From Annulohypoxylon bovei var. microspora (lineage: Eukaryota > Ascomycota > Sordariomycetes > Xylariales > Hypoxylaceae): a stretch of 64,000 bases of DNA. The DNA lies in assembly GCA_022836615.1 (NCBI GenBank), contig MU405280.1:1-64000 (forward strand), in the 5' to 3' direction. Position 1 is the stretch's first letter; each line of letters starts with the position of its first letter. This document shows positions 33,139 through 44,636 of the stretch, piece after piece. The notes below the pieces were generated by a model. The model was not told where the DNA came from. It saw only the letters and a list, made by a program, of their open reading frames with translations, and did not search any database. Made by a program: the position numbers and the translations under genes.

Positions 33139-35657
33139 CTTTGGGTCGGCCAGCTTAGGCGTCAGAAAGCTTCTGTTGATGAATGAATGAAGTCGAGGAG
33201 TTCTCCCAAGATAAAATAAATATAGATGATTTTTTTTTCCGGTTCGGATAAGGGCTTTTTGATGGCTTGTTTCTCATACAAGCATTGTTATAACTCCTGG
33301 AGAAGAGCTGAGCGGTGACAGGCTATCTTGTTACACAATGATGTATATTTGCGGCTACGTGCAGACGCAAGGGGGGCCTCGTCTCGGACCGCGTGAGCTC
33401 GGAAAAGAAAGGAAGTTGATCCACGTTCAAGCCTCCGCACACAGCAAGGTACATATGTGTTAGGTACCGGTTGGGTCGTAGTAGTGATATCCCGAATATC
33501 TGGACGTGGAGGTGGCGCTGAGTGTCGTCGTGTTGATCTCAGAGGGCAAGACGAGGTGCCACGACAATCCGTATAGGATAAAAATAAAACGCCTTTATAT
33601 GCAGCGACCGAATATGTTAATTCCCGGTCCACTCGCTACATATGACGCTTTGTTGAATTTTAGAACTCGCTATTACGATCCTGACGATGATTTGGTAAGC
33701 TGGGTGTGGCAGGGCGATTGCTATGCTAAGAGAGATCCTATCATATATGGGAGAGGGTTGATGGGTATTATTCAGGGTGACAATTGAAATATAGAACAAT
33801 GGGGCGCCTCTATACCTTAATGAATGAAGGACTTGTAGTAAACAAGGTGGCTGAATGAGTGAACCTAGTTGAAAACAGTCGTAGTCTTCGGCAACGGTAC
33901 CGAGTAAGATGGTCAAAGTCCTCTAGGTGTTTAGGCCGTTTTAAGAAGACGGCGAACACCTGGGGCTAAGTAAGGGGGGCGAGAAGCTGGGTTTTGAGGT
34001 TAGTGAGTTCTTTCTATATCAGTCAGGCGATGTTTGGGATCTGGACTCGTCTCTTGGCGAGTACCCAGGCAGATACATCGCCTGTTGGTCAGCCGGACCT
34101 GCAGGCGAATTGCATTTATGGGAACCCCAACTAATGAATCTATGTGGTCTGGTATGTTTGGACTTACATGGTATGGTATAAGGCGGAAGATGGTACTAGA
34201 TCTCGGAGAGACTGAAGCTGGCCAGAAGGTCACTGCGTACGACGTCTAATAAGCATAGACGGGGTCAGTGTACGGATATGTGACGATAACTATCCGATGC
34301 CTGGGCTCTTAAGCTAACCAGATCAGACACATCCATTGCCAGGCCACGTCGGCCACGATCAGGGGAGAACGAAATCGGTGATGAAATGCGTCTAGAAAGT
34401 TGAGTTAGGTACAGGGATATAGAAGGCTGCCGAAATTCTCTTACACGGCAGATGAAGTTGAGTCTGGGTTTGTGTATTTCGAGCCACGATGATCATCTAT
34501 TGTTTACATAAACTTGGAAAGAAGAAAAATCCATGTACACGGAGAAAGTCTCAACCTCGGTACACTTTGTTGGATAGGGTTGAATCAGTTTTGAGAGAAG
34601 GCACGGCTTGACTAGGTTAAACTTCGTATAGGTACCTACATATCCATCTATTAACTTACATGTATCTACCCATTCACTAATACCGGAAACTAGAGCATGC
34701 AGGTTCGAATATGTACCTACATCTATAGAGTAAACAGGTACTGAATGGGAGTGGCTTTCTTTTAAGTTGGGAAGTTACACGCCAGTCAAAGCCGCCACAA
34801 CCTTCAAATATTCCGGCGGAGAAGGCTAAAATGAAACAACTTTAGACCTGGAACTTATTAAAAAGTATACTCAATTGCAGCTGACCAATGGACCCAATCA
34901 GTTGATTGAGTTTGGCTGCGTGGCCTGTCTGCAAATAAGTGGGCTGAAGATACACTCGTCACTTTAGCCAATACTCCTCCGGTCCATCGATATGGCTTAG
35001 TACCGGGCCGTTTGACAAACAATTAATGACGGCGTTCCTCTTTATTTTTCTTCCTATGATGCTGTTAATAAACTATGACAAGCTGACATGTTATTTCCAC
35101 TTAGATTATCCGATCGATGGGTTAGGATGGATCAAGAAAAGTACATACACATGTATATATCGTCGTATGTTAGTGACAAGATGGAAAATCAGAAAACCAT
35201 TGGATGTTATCAAATACGAGCGTTGTACAGGGAAAGACACTGCGGATACCTAGTGGTTTAATTCCCGAAATATCAAGCCAAGAGTGTATTATATACTTAC
35301 CTAGCTAGGTAGGTACCTATGTAGGTCGTTTGCATTATACGTACATGATCGATAGTTGTCAAACAGTTGAGCTGGACGGGGACTCAAATACCAATAGTTG
35401 AAACTTGACTAGAGAGATCAAGCTTAGATTTAGACCAAAGACTTTCAAGGAACTGTAAAGATGCTCTCACTGACTTGACTGATTTGGAAATAGGCGTCGA
35501 TCATGGCGTTAAAGGGAGATGGTAAAAACGTCACAGGCGGCTTAAAAAAGAGACTTCAACTTAATCTAGCAGTCTAGGCGAAAAAGAGGCGCGCTAAAAG
35601 GGGGGGATCTAAGCGAGAGATCCAAAGGATTGCTGCAAGGGTTGTAGGGTAGGGTAG
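33139..35657. other. Gene-free stretch
   Basis: The 5' flank of the chitin synthase, then about 2.3 kb with short open frames only. ACCTAGCTAGGTAGGTACC at 35300-35318 is a dense example of the tract seen throughout the gaps. Confidence 0.45.
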
Positions 35658-35871
35658 CAGAATGGCGTCAAAATAAACGGAGCATGTGCTAATGCCACTG
35701 TATTGGACTGTGTGCTAATCTATCCCATCATTACCTAATTAGCCTTGACCGCTATTCAAAATATGTGTAAGTTACTTAGATAGGTACTCCAAGGGATAAT
35801 TCAGACCACAGTGCAATACAGTAACAATAACACGAATTCGCACATGCTCCATTTATTTTGACGCCATTCTG
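35658..35871. mobile_element. MITE-like element, 214 bp, 32-bp terminal inverted repeats
   Basis: The left end (35658-35689, starting CAGAATGGCGTCAAAATAAA) and the right end (35840-35871) are inverted copies matching at 31 of 32 positions; the one difference is C/T. A subterminal inverted repeat continues inward (ACTGTATTGGACTGTG left against CACAGTGCAATACAGT right). The element is flanked on both sides by GGTAG (35653-35657 and 35872-35876), which reads as a 5-bp target duplication. It has no open frame, so it is non-autonomous. The left flank is itself GTAGGGTAGGGTAG, so the duplication could be partly fortuitous. The transposase family cannot be assigned from the sequence alone. Confidence 0.82.
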
Positions 35872-37962
35872 GGTAGGTGGGTTGCGCTTGCCACGTTGCC
35901 GTGCCCACACCACCCCGCCAGGTACGAATCTAAAGTACAAACAAACTTTATTAAGCGCCTTAGGGTGCGCGGATGGCAGCTAGAGTCTAGAGTTCCATTA
36001 ACCATGACTTCGCTTTCGGCATTGTGGGGGACGGCGAGATTTCCGATAGAGCGATATGCAACGGACCTTTTCTTCACTCCCGACATTAGGTCCTCGCATT
36101 CCGCTTCCCGGATATCTCTAGTAGGGTATCATCAAGATCCATGGACACACACGTAAGCTCCAGGGCTGCAACACGTTCATTCCACGAGCGAACGATATAT
36201 TAATTTGCAGAGGGTAGCAGTCGCGAACAAAAGGCCTTGCTAATATAAAATTTTCTGATTTTCTGGGGAACATAACATGGAATCTTAATGGTTAATTATG
36301 TTCATCGCTGTAAGATCCTACATATTTTATAGGTAGGTAGTTTCCATGAACTAACATCAACCGATTTATCCGGTATCCCGCTGGATCAACCGTAAGGCAT
36401 GGTCATGTGAAGTGTCAAACAAGTGACTAACGGAAACTACCTACTTTCATAAGGCAATATAGAACTACTATGTGTACCATCTATAACATTTACAAGCGAG
36501 CGTGATTTTAAATAGAGCATACGCAGCAGCACAGCTATTAGTAATTCTATATAGGGAAGTTCGCAATTGCGTTGCCCCGAGTACGTGGACCCCTTCTGGC
36601 CGGGAGTTACGGGAGTTACGGGAGTTACTAGGAGTCTTACTAGCTTCGGCTCTCTCTGCCTGGGGAAAACATGGCTCTAGTGAGTGGTAAGAGCTAGATG
36701 AGTACCTACCTTAGACCTACAATCTACATGAGGTAGGTAAGTAGATGTAAGGTTACTTCAAAGCTAAATAATTGGTGGAATCTAAGCAACGAAGAAAAGG
36801 GAGTGAGTTTGTCTAAATTTGCTCTCTGCCAAGAAAATAAGTAGCATTATACAGTAGACAGAAGTCGATTCTGTAACGTTGAACCGATTCTAAACCTCTC
36901 GGGTAAAGGTACCTTAGGTATGTAAAAAGACTGCGACCAAGAGATATTTTCATGACGTGCTATGGCGCGCCTTTGCCGCTCAATGGCTCTAATTTCTAGA
37001 CCATTGATTCAATATGCAAAAGCTGCATCGCCAAGCTTTCAATACGAGCCGCTACAATGACCAGCTGGGAAAGGCTTCATGCTGTACGACTCCATATATA
37101 CGGTGGAGCTGAACCACTGATGTTTTAGAGTAGCCTTTAGATATTTCTCAACTCGGCATTTTCATGTTAGCTGAGAAGGAAAAGAATAGACAGGAGGAAA
37201 TTAGCCTCAGAGACGGCACGGCTCAATCCCGGAGAATAGAAGAAGAAAAATTCTTCTACTAATTATATGTAGTAAAATTGAGACGAGGCGGTTTCATTTA
37301 ATAGATCTACGCTCTCAAAATAAAACATTGAATCACTTATGTATGTTGATCAGCATATTACTTGTAAGTTAGAATGTAACGAGCGAATTATAATTAAACG
37401 CGGCGCAAAGATAATTGCCCTAAATACAGTCTGCAAATGAGGGTTCGTCAGTCTGTCCACAGGCTTGTAAGATCTTGCCGTAGTCACCTAGTGGACGAAT
37501 TCAGGTATAGGATCCTACACCGAAAGGGTTTATGCAGGAACCGCCAGGCAATCAGCAAAGCAATTACCACTTCTCTACTCTGCCTTGGCCCCGGATCCTT
37601 GAGTTCTCTCCACCTTCTCTGGTCTTCCACCTCCGAGAGCTTAGATCTATCAGCTTCACCAACATCGACGGAGTCGTCACGGTAAGCACCTCGTCTATGG
37701 GGTTAACATAGCCCAGGATTATGGAACTTCCGTCTTAATTCCCCTCGTGTCGAGAGATGTGATATGCTCGCGCCGAAGGTTGAAGATCGTAGCTTCTATG
37801 TGTAGCATAGTGCGCAGTCAGGAGATATCGAAGTCCCTTGCTGGAATGCTCAAACGAGTTACGTAGTGTATGGTGTATTCCGGTCGGTTAGAAGCGAATA
37901 TCAAGTCCTAAACTCGTAAAGATGGCGCATTGGTTAGCGTGTACTCTTAACTATCTTAGATT
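35872..37962. other. Gene-free stretch
   Basis: About 2.1 kb downstream of Upf2. It contains a threefold GGGAGTTACG repeat (36602-36628) and TAGGTAGG tracts near 36331 and 36695-36745. No open frame is convincing. Confidence 0.45.
36602..36628. repeat. Tandem repeat, GGGAGTTAC(G) x3
   Basis: Three adjacent copies of GGGAGTTAC, the first two followed by G, giving a 9-10 nt periodicity. Confidence 0.8.
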
Positions 37963-40900
37963 TTAGCGCTTTCCGCGGCCTCGTCGAGTTGGATGACGAG
38001 ATCGAGAATCTGAAGAGGGAACACGACGCTTGTTGTTACTGCTCCCGCCCACTAGGTTTGAAGCAGAGTCACCCTCATCACGCGCACGGTTGATAGGCAG
38101 ATCCTCGGGGATAGAGGGTTCCTGTTTGGCCCTATTCTGGTTTTGCTGGGATCCATACCAATCAACGTCACTGAGTTGTAATCTACGGATACGTTGTCCA
38201 CCACGCTCCCTAGTAGATTTATCAGGGCGATTAGGGTGATACGAAGAAGATTTATCGTGACCTGGGTGAGTAGAATTGTGAATATTTGTGTTTGGTTGGA
38301 TTAGGGTCAAATGAGTATCACCATCTGTATCTTCATTCTCGCGAAGATCATAGTTGAGCACTAGGTTCTTGATGCGCTGTTGTTCTTCTCGTTCCGCTTG
38401 CTGCTGTGTCTTCATAGCAACCGCGAAGGTCGAGTCTGACGGAAGTGCGACGGTTCGTGTCTACAAATATCAGTGCCACGCTCATAGATTGACTATTTAG
38501 TGGATAATGCCTACCTGTTGGCGGTTGCCTTTCTTCGTCAGCAATGAGAAGGCCATTGTGCTAGATGCACTTTCGCCATTCACATTATCGGTATCCGTTG
38601 TCGAAGACACATCGCGAGTCTTAGGTCGGACGGGTAATGGGACGTCGAAGAGTGGTTTGCGATCGAATTTTCGGGATTCTAAACTCTCAGCCATCATCTT
38701 CGCATACTCACGCTCAAAATCTGCTTCATCTTCAGGATCGATTTCTTCAGCCTTTCTGGTGACTACTATTGCTTCTTCCTCTGACTCGATATCTCGAGGA
38801 GACTGCGGCTGATTCTCGACGTCCTGTCCGATCAAGGGCTGGTTAATCATTGCTATCAAGTAATATTATAAAATGAAATTGGGGATGTATACTTCGGTAT
38901 CGTCTTCTTCGCCGGATTCTGAATCACCGTCTCCATCGGCTTCAGGGAGCACAATATCGCCATCACCATCACCGCCGTCGTCATCAGAAGAGGCACCACT
39001 AGAACCCTCATCTGGGTCGACAGTTTTGTCTAGGCCCGCGTTTTTCTGGTCCTGAGCAACAGCAAGCTGAAAGGCTTTTGTAGCTTCTTCTAAGGTGGTT
39101 GCTAATTTCCACTGCGGCCTCGTCAGAGAAAAAGTGTCTTGGACAATGAATTCGATGTCCATAGGTAGAGGTTGCTTTGTGTATATGTAATACTGTGAAT
39201 TTGTCAATGTGATCCTAACTCTGTCTATTTCAAATTAGACGAACCTGGAGAAATGAAAGGAAGTAGTCGAGCTTCTTCCCTGCAGCGCCTCGGTTGAAGA
39301 ACATGCCGCAGGTCTCAAGCATCGTGGCTACAAGGCGAATTCTGAAGTAGTCGTCCGGTAGATCGAAAGGGTTGAGTCGGCCGGGGATAGGTGGGCCACC
39401 TGAGACGATTAGTCTACCTCTGGATGAGTTATACTCGCGCGTCCTAGACCACCTACCATAACCAAATGTCATGATCTTGTACATGGTCTCGAAGATCACG
39501 GGGTGCTCTAGCATCCGGTAATTATAGAGCTCGCCCAAATACTTGACTTCCGCAATACGCCTCTGGTTGAATTTGAAATCATTCTGTTCCAGTCCAAATA
39601 TTACGGCTTCAACAACATTGTCGATCACCGTGACGGTGAAATCTGGGTGGTAACGGTAGATCGCACTCAGTAATATAGCCAAGATGTGGATACTGCCGTA
39701 CTTAACCTTTGCAGGTCTCGAAAACACCTTGACAAGAATGTCCACAACCTATCATATAGATTAGCACCCAACTCTTGCAAGGTGTAGTTTTACTTCGTTT
39801 ACCTCTTGTTCCTCCCAGTGGAGCCGACGGATCTGCTTAAGAACCTTCGTATAGTTGCGTTTCGTCAAGTCAATATAGATGAGCCTACGAATGAACATCT
39901 CGATGGGGGTACGTTCCTTCTGCTGGATCGACGCCCTTTCCGGCGGGTCGACATAGTATACCGCGTTCTCGATGAGCATACGCTCTGGCTGACCGATGTG
40001 GTGCACAGATTTCTTGCGCTGGATCGTTTCCAGAAATGTTGCCATACGACGAGACGTATCAGCGTTACGGAGTAGATACCTTCCGCAGTTCTCTAGCAGG
40101 TTGCAGATAATTTCAATGTTCATCCGAGAGAAATCGTCTGCGCTGATCTTTAGGGAATGAAAAAGCACATGCTCTGGGACCATGCCGAACTTAGTGAGCT
40201 CTGCAAGGTACCTGATATTGCTCAATCGTACTTGGCCGAGGAAGTCTTTCTCCTTGCGTCGCTGGAGACTGCGGAACTCCGCGTCGAGATAGTCCACCAC
40301 GCTTTTGGGAACGTCTGGCATATATCGCCCGAGGGTAGCTACGAGGCGAGACCAGAACGGCAAGAGATCGGTACGACCCTTTGGCACCTCTGTCAGCGCC
40401 TTAATAAGTCGGTTTCTGGAGGCTTTGGAATTTAGATAGCAGAAGTCGATGGCCGCTTGATCGACCACATCCTTATGCGTAAGCTCAGGCAGTCGAGTTA
40501 GGAGTACATCTACCTGTGCGCCAATTGTCTTGTTGGCAATGGCGGTAGATTGATCGTCATTCGCTTCCGAAGGTTTAGGTCCGTCGGCTTCGACAGAGTC
40601 GGCTCTTTTACCGACCTGCTCATCCGTGTCGGTCTTCTTCTTCTTGCCGTCTTCAAGCAGCATACCAGGGACTTTCCCCTTTAGGTCTACTAGATTTTCG
40701 TAGAAACGACGCTCCTCCTCATCCTCCCAGATTCCCGCGCCCTCGCTCTGTCCTCGAAGGTATTCGCCAGTTTTGACTAGACCAATAGCTCCATTGGTAG
40801 TTGAGAACCCATCCTCGGTTTCCTTGAGGTCTGGCATCTCAGCACCAATCGCATCAGCTATAACCTGGGCATTTCCGACGAGACGTTCCTGAGCTTTCAG

Positions 40901-42024
40901 CTGCCGCTCGAAATTGGCCTGCCTATCTTCAAAAACTTCCCCGGACTTCACGTAAGCCTCAGAGTTCCTGCCACGCTGCGTAGCGATGTTCTTTTGGTCC
41001 CGTTCAAGGTGCGCCTTGACATCCTCAAAATAACGTTTTAGGATGTTCCTAAATCGTTCACGTAGCTCAGAACTGGCGAACGGAGAGTCGTCGGAATTAG
41101 AGTCGCTAGTGTCTTCTTGCCCATCGATCCGTCCAGAACTTTCCCCAGAAGATTTCGTGGCACCATCTTCCTCGACAGTCTTGCGGCCTTCAGATCCAAT
41201 AGACTTGACCCCTAGGATATCCCAACTGAACGATTTCACAAAAATGACCAGGAGGGGTAAATTCACGTGCTCCCGATCATGACCTAAGAGATCCTTCAAT
41301 ACTTCAAGGGGAAACGGCTCGGCCCCGCCGCCTTTCGTAGAGTTGACCGACTTGATCTTCAGTTCGACATTTTTGCCGTTGGCGCCACGTGTCGCGTCGT
41401 CTGCCTTAACATCGTCGAGAGTGCGGAGAACACCCACAAGCCACAGTTCGGTAATTACTCTCAGAAGAGCTCGCTGTCGAACGAGACGTTCCTTCTCTTC
41501 CTTCTCGCGAACCTCGGGAGCTAAGGTCTTCAGTAGACTCTTGTCCGGCGTGGCCATTCCCTTGCCAAGAAGCCATCCTAAATACTCCGTGAAATCCCCG
41601 GGTCCGAACCGCTGATGTAGCGCACTAACAATCTCAATAGCTGCGTCGATTTCTCCGCCGGTCTTGAGCTTACTCAGTCCTTCGTAACATGCCGAGATGA
41701 TTTCGGAGAGGTATTTGGACAAACTTAGTGTTCGTATGTCTTGTAGAAACGTGTTCAAGGTCGCGGTATTAATAGTGGTTCGTAATCGCTTAATGAAGGC
41801 GGTATTCTTTTTCAGAGAAGAGTCGAGGGACGAGCCAACGGGGAAAATGTCTACCCTGTCATTAGTAGTCTGAGATAGATCGAGATAAGGAAAATATGTA
41901 TACCTAGCTCGCCATTCCATGCGCGTTGATTGAGCGACAACAACTCGCCTAGAAGTAAAATGTTAGCATCATTTTTAAGAGTCAGCTTGATAAATCCGGA
42001 CTCACGCTTTCGTGGGCGGTCCAT
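37963..42024 (-). CDS. Upf2/Nmd2, nonsense-mediated decay scaffold
   Basis: Seven exons (42006-42024, 41904-41948, 39803-41850, 39245-39748, 38893-39192, 38515-38838, 37963-38460) give about 1245 residues. Two tiny first exons encode MDRPRKRELLSLNQRAWNGE, and the third continues DIFPVGSSLDSSLKKNTAF. Three MIF4G-type helical domains are expected at roughly 30-330, 480-690 and 700-890 (LSLSKYLSEIISACYEGL, LPFWSRLVATLGRY, VFSRPAKVKYGSIHILAIL). An acidic stretch follows, then the Upf1-binding region (FSLLTKKGNRQQTRTVALP, QRIKNLVLNYDL). Upf2 bridges Upf1 and Upf3 on mRNAs with premature stops. The acceptor of exon 6 (38838) is the least certain: a later AG at 38824 would also keep the frame, five codons shorter. 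Confidence 0.9.
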
Positions 42025-44455
42025 GTCGGTCGGCCCCTCGCGATTTGGAGATTACTTCCTGGCTCAATTGCTACATTCGTAGTCGTATTAGCTTTGCTAA
42101 GGGAGAAATCGGCCCCAGTGGCGGGCGCGACACGGTGTATCGGGCTCGGTGGGCATCGGTAGATAGGTAAATCAAGTGAGTCTGCCCTGCGCCAAAGGAG
42201 CAATGCAACAACCAATGGAATTGTGATGCAGATTGGCGAGTAGTCGAGGACTGGAACAAGGAAGGGTACTAAGGACGGCGTGCGAGGAATTTTGATGTGG
42301 GATTTATGTAGATAGATACGATAGATAGTGTAAATTAGTTACGAGATCGCCGATGTTGTGGAAGATATGAAGAAAGAAAAGTCAAGCATCTAGTATTAAA
42401 TGAAGGCGCATCTGTGAATGATGTCGTTTTCGATCATCCAATGAAAGAACAGGCGAGCAGCACTTTCCTTATGTTCCGCGAAAATCTCGGGGAATCATAA
42501 GCTGTTTTTGGCTTCTTTAAAGTTGAGCAAGAGCGATTTGGCGGGGCACTATTTAGCGGGGTGGGCCTGGATGATTTCAGCCTCGCAGCTACCCAGTGCT
42601 AATACCTAGTATGGAATCCTTACAGACTTTATCCAGTAAGTTTGACTGTGCGCTAAGGCCACGTCCCAATCTTAGCTGCTTTGGTGCACAAGTGTGAGAC
42701 AGGCAGGGACGCAGGAACACCTAAACAGTGACGTTGTTGCACATCTAGGGCTGTTCGATACCCTAAAGAATCCCCCCCAAACCCCTGAATGAATGCCTAT
42801 CATGAGCACATGAGGTGAAAACCCCCAGCTACGGTGGGTACTTGTTCGTACATGCGTATGCACGTCAATCATTAAGTACATACATAATATCTAAGATCAC
42901 GTAAATACCTGGCCCTACTACTTCAAGTACAACTCCTCGAATATCTAAACCAACCCCCTATTCAGTCATAAAGTTTAATGTTAATTGAAAAGTCGATCAT
43001 ATCCTTATAAACATATCTCGGCTTGGATAGGGCGGCCTATATAAATGATTATGTCATCAATTTTAAAGCCAAATGGACTATCGGGAAATCAACTGTAAAC
43101 CTTTCTGCTACATAGTACTAAGAACAACATCAATTTACCCCTTTTCAGACCATTTCACCTACCTACCTAGTATTTTACTTTAATGTGGAATTACAACCTA
43201 CCTATTTACTCTAGCAAGATTGTTAACTTGGTTTAAAGAAGACATCATTTTACTTCTATAGGTACGGATGATAACCTTGGAACAAACACATGGCAACATT
43301 TCTAATGCTTCAGGCATTTAGGTAATACATAATAGCTTGGGCTACATACCTCAATATAGCCAATCCTACTATGAGAAAGCTAATACTTACGTAGGTTGCC
43401 TAGGTATCTAAGGGAACGCTTATTTCCCAGCTAGCTTACTTGCTATTATCCCACGTATAGTCAATCTGAGGCTATACACGATAAGTTGTCTGAAATTTAA
43501 TCAAATATAGTTCCGCGGGGACAAGGTAGCCTACATTATTCCGTTTTCTTACGTACGAATGTTAGCAACAGCCGAACCTTTCGAGCTGCTTGTCGGGCCT
43601 CAAGAAGCGCGGGTCCTCGGTTCTCGATCCTACCTTGATACTACCTGTCTTACTGATCCCATTGGTTCTTGTTATCACTATGGCGTCAACGTCACTAAAC
43701 ATCTCGTCGGTCTCACCTCTTACCCTATAACCCGGTATTTGAACCACAGCGGATATCGTATCCAGTGTTTTATTTTCAAGGCCTCCTACCCAGTATTCTA
43801 TATAAACCGCGGGTCGGTTTTAATGGGGTACGAAGTGAAAGACTAACGACTAGCCTAACCTGTCGGGTCCTGGGCGATTTTCGTATCTCCGCCAACTCTC
43901 AGGAATCTTATCAGCAATCATGATTCGCTATCATCTTCAATCTTGCAAAGCCAATTCCTTCTGATAAGCCCTAGACCCTGTTAGAAACCTTTGCTGAACA
44001 TATCCGCGGGGATTTCTTCAACTGGCTGTTGCATCTCCGAGCTTCGAACGATGCCAGAGTGGCTTGCAATCAGAGTGCTTAAGGCTTTCCTATTTATAAT
44101 GCCACGCAATTTCTAGGCTCCATATAAATCCTAGGAGGATATCATTACTATACATTTGTTGTCAAGGTTTCTACCCGGTTGGAGTATGAGGCGGTTCTTT
44201 GCATATGAATGCATTGTAACAATAGGTCGGGATTTCTCTCTTGCAGCTTACTTGTGGATTGGAGACGAGAATTCTTGGGAAACCAACACAAGTCTTCCGG
44301 TGGACCTATCGTCAGGTACTTTCATCCGCTACTATAACGTTAGGTAGATCTCGAAATGGAGACGCACGGGGTTTCTGATCGGACGTTATTACTTGGCTAC
44401 GCATTCCATGCCAGGTTTTATATACACCTTCTAGCATCGTGATTTTCTACTTGGT
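42025..44455. other. Divergent intergenic region
   Basis: Lies between the divergent Upf2 and nitrate reductase genes. A 95-codon frame at 43559-43846 overlaps an opposing frame and shows no domain. A TATA-like TTTTATATAC is at 44416-44425. Nothing else was recognised. Confidence 0.45.
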
Positions 44456-44537
44456 CTATCTGCCTATCTCTTCTGTTTTGTATCTTACCTATTACCCCTT
44501 TCTTAGGTCCTTGATATTGACGGCATGGATTTTATCA
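44456..44537 (+). promoter_or_regulatory. Cluster of GATA sites upstream of nitrate reductase
   Basis: Three motifs that read HGATAR on the minus strand lie within 82 bp: CTATCT at 44456-44461 and 44464-44469, and TTATCA at 44532-44537. Another, CTATCG, is near 44307. Closely spaced GATA sites upstream of a fungal nitrate reductase are where AreA/NIT2 nitrogen-derepression factors bind in other species. That role here is inferred; no pathway-specific NirA site was identified. Confidence 0.5.
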
Positions 44538-44636
44538 TATACAAATGCTTGGCATACATGATTACATATGCCTCATAGTCGACGTCAGCTTATTCATACA
44601 TCCGTCCTAACTCCAACCATCTTTGTGTCACGTATT

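Noticed and set aside
34034..34249. Possible degenerate gene fragment of 71 codons
   Set aside because: No recognisable homology, and an opposing frame covers it; insufficient to call a pseudogene.
43559..43846. Open frame of 95 codons upstream of nitrate reductase
   Set aside because: It overlaps an opposing frame, has no domain, and lies where the promoter is expected.
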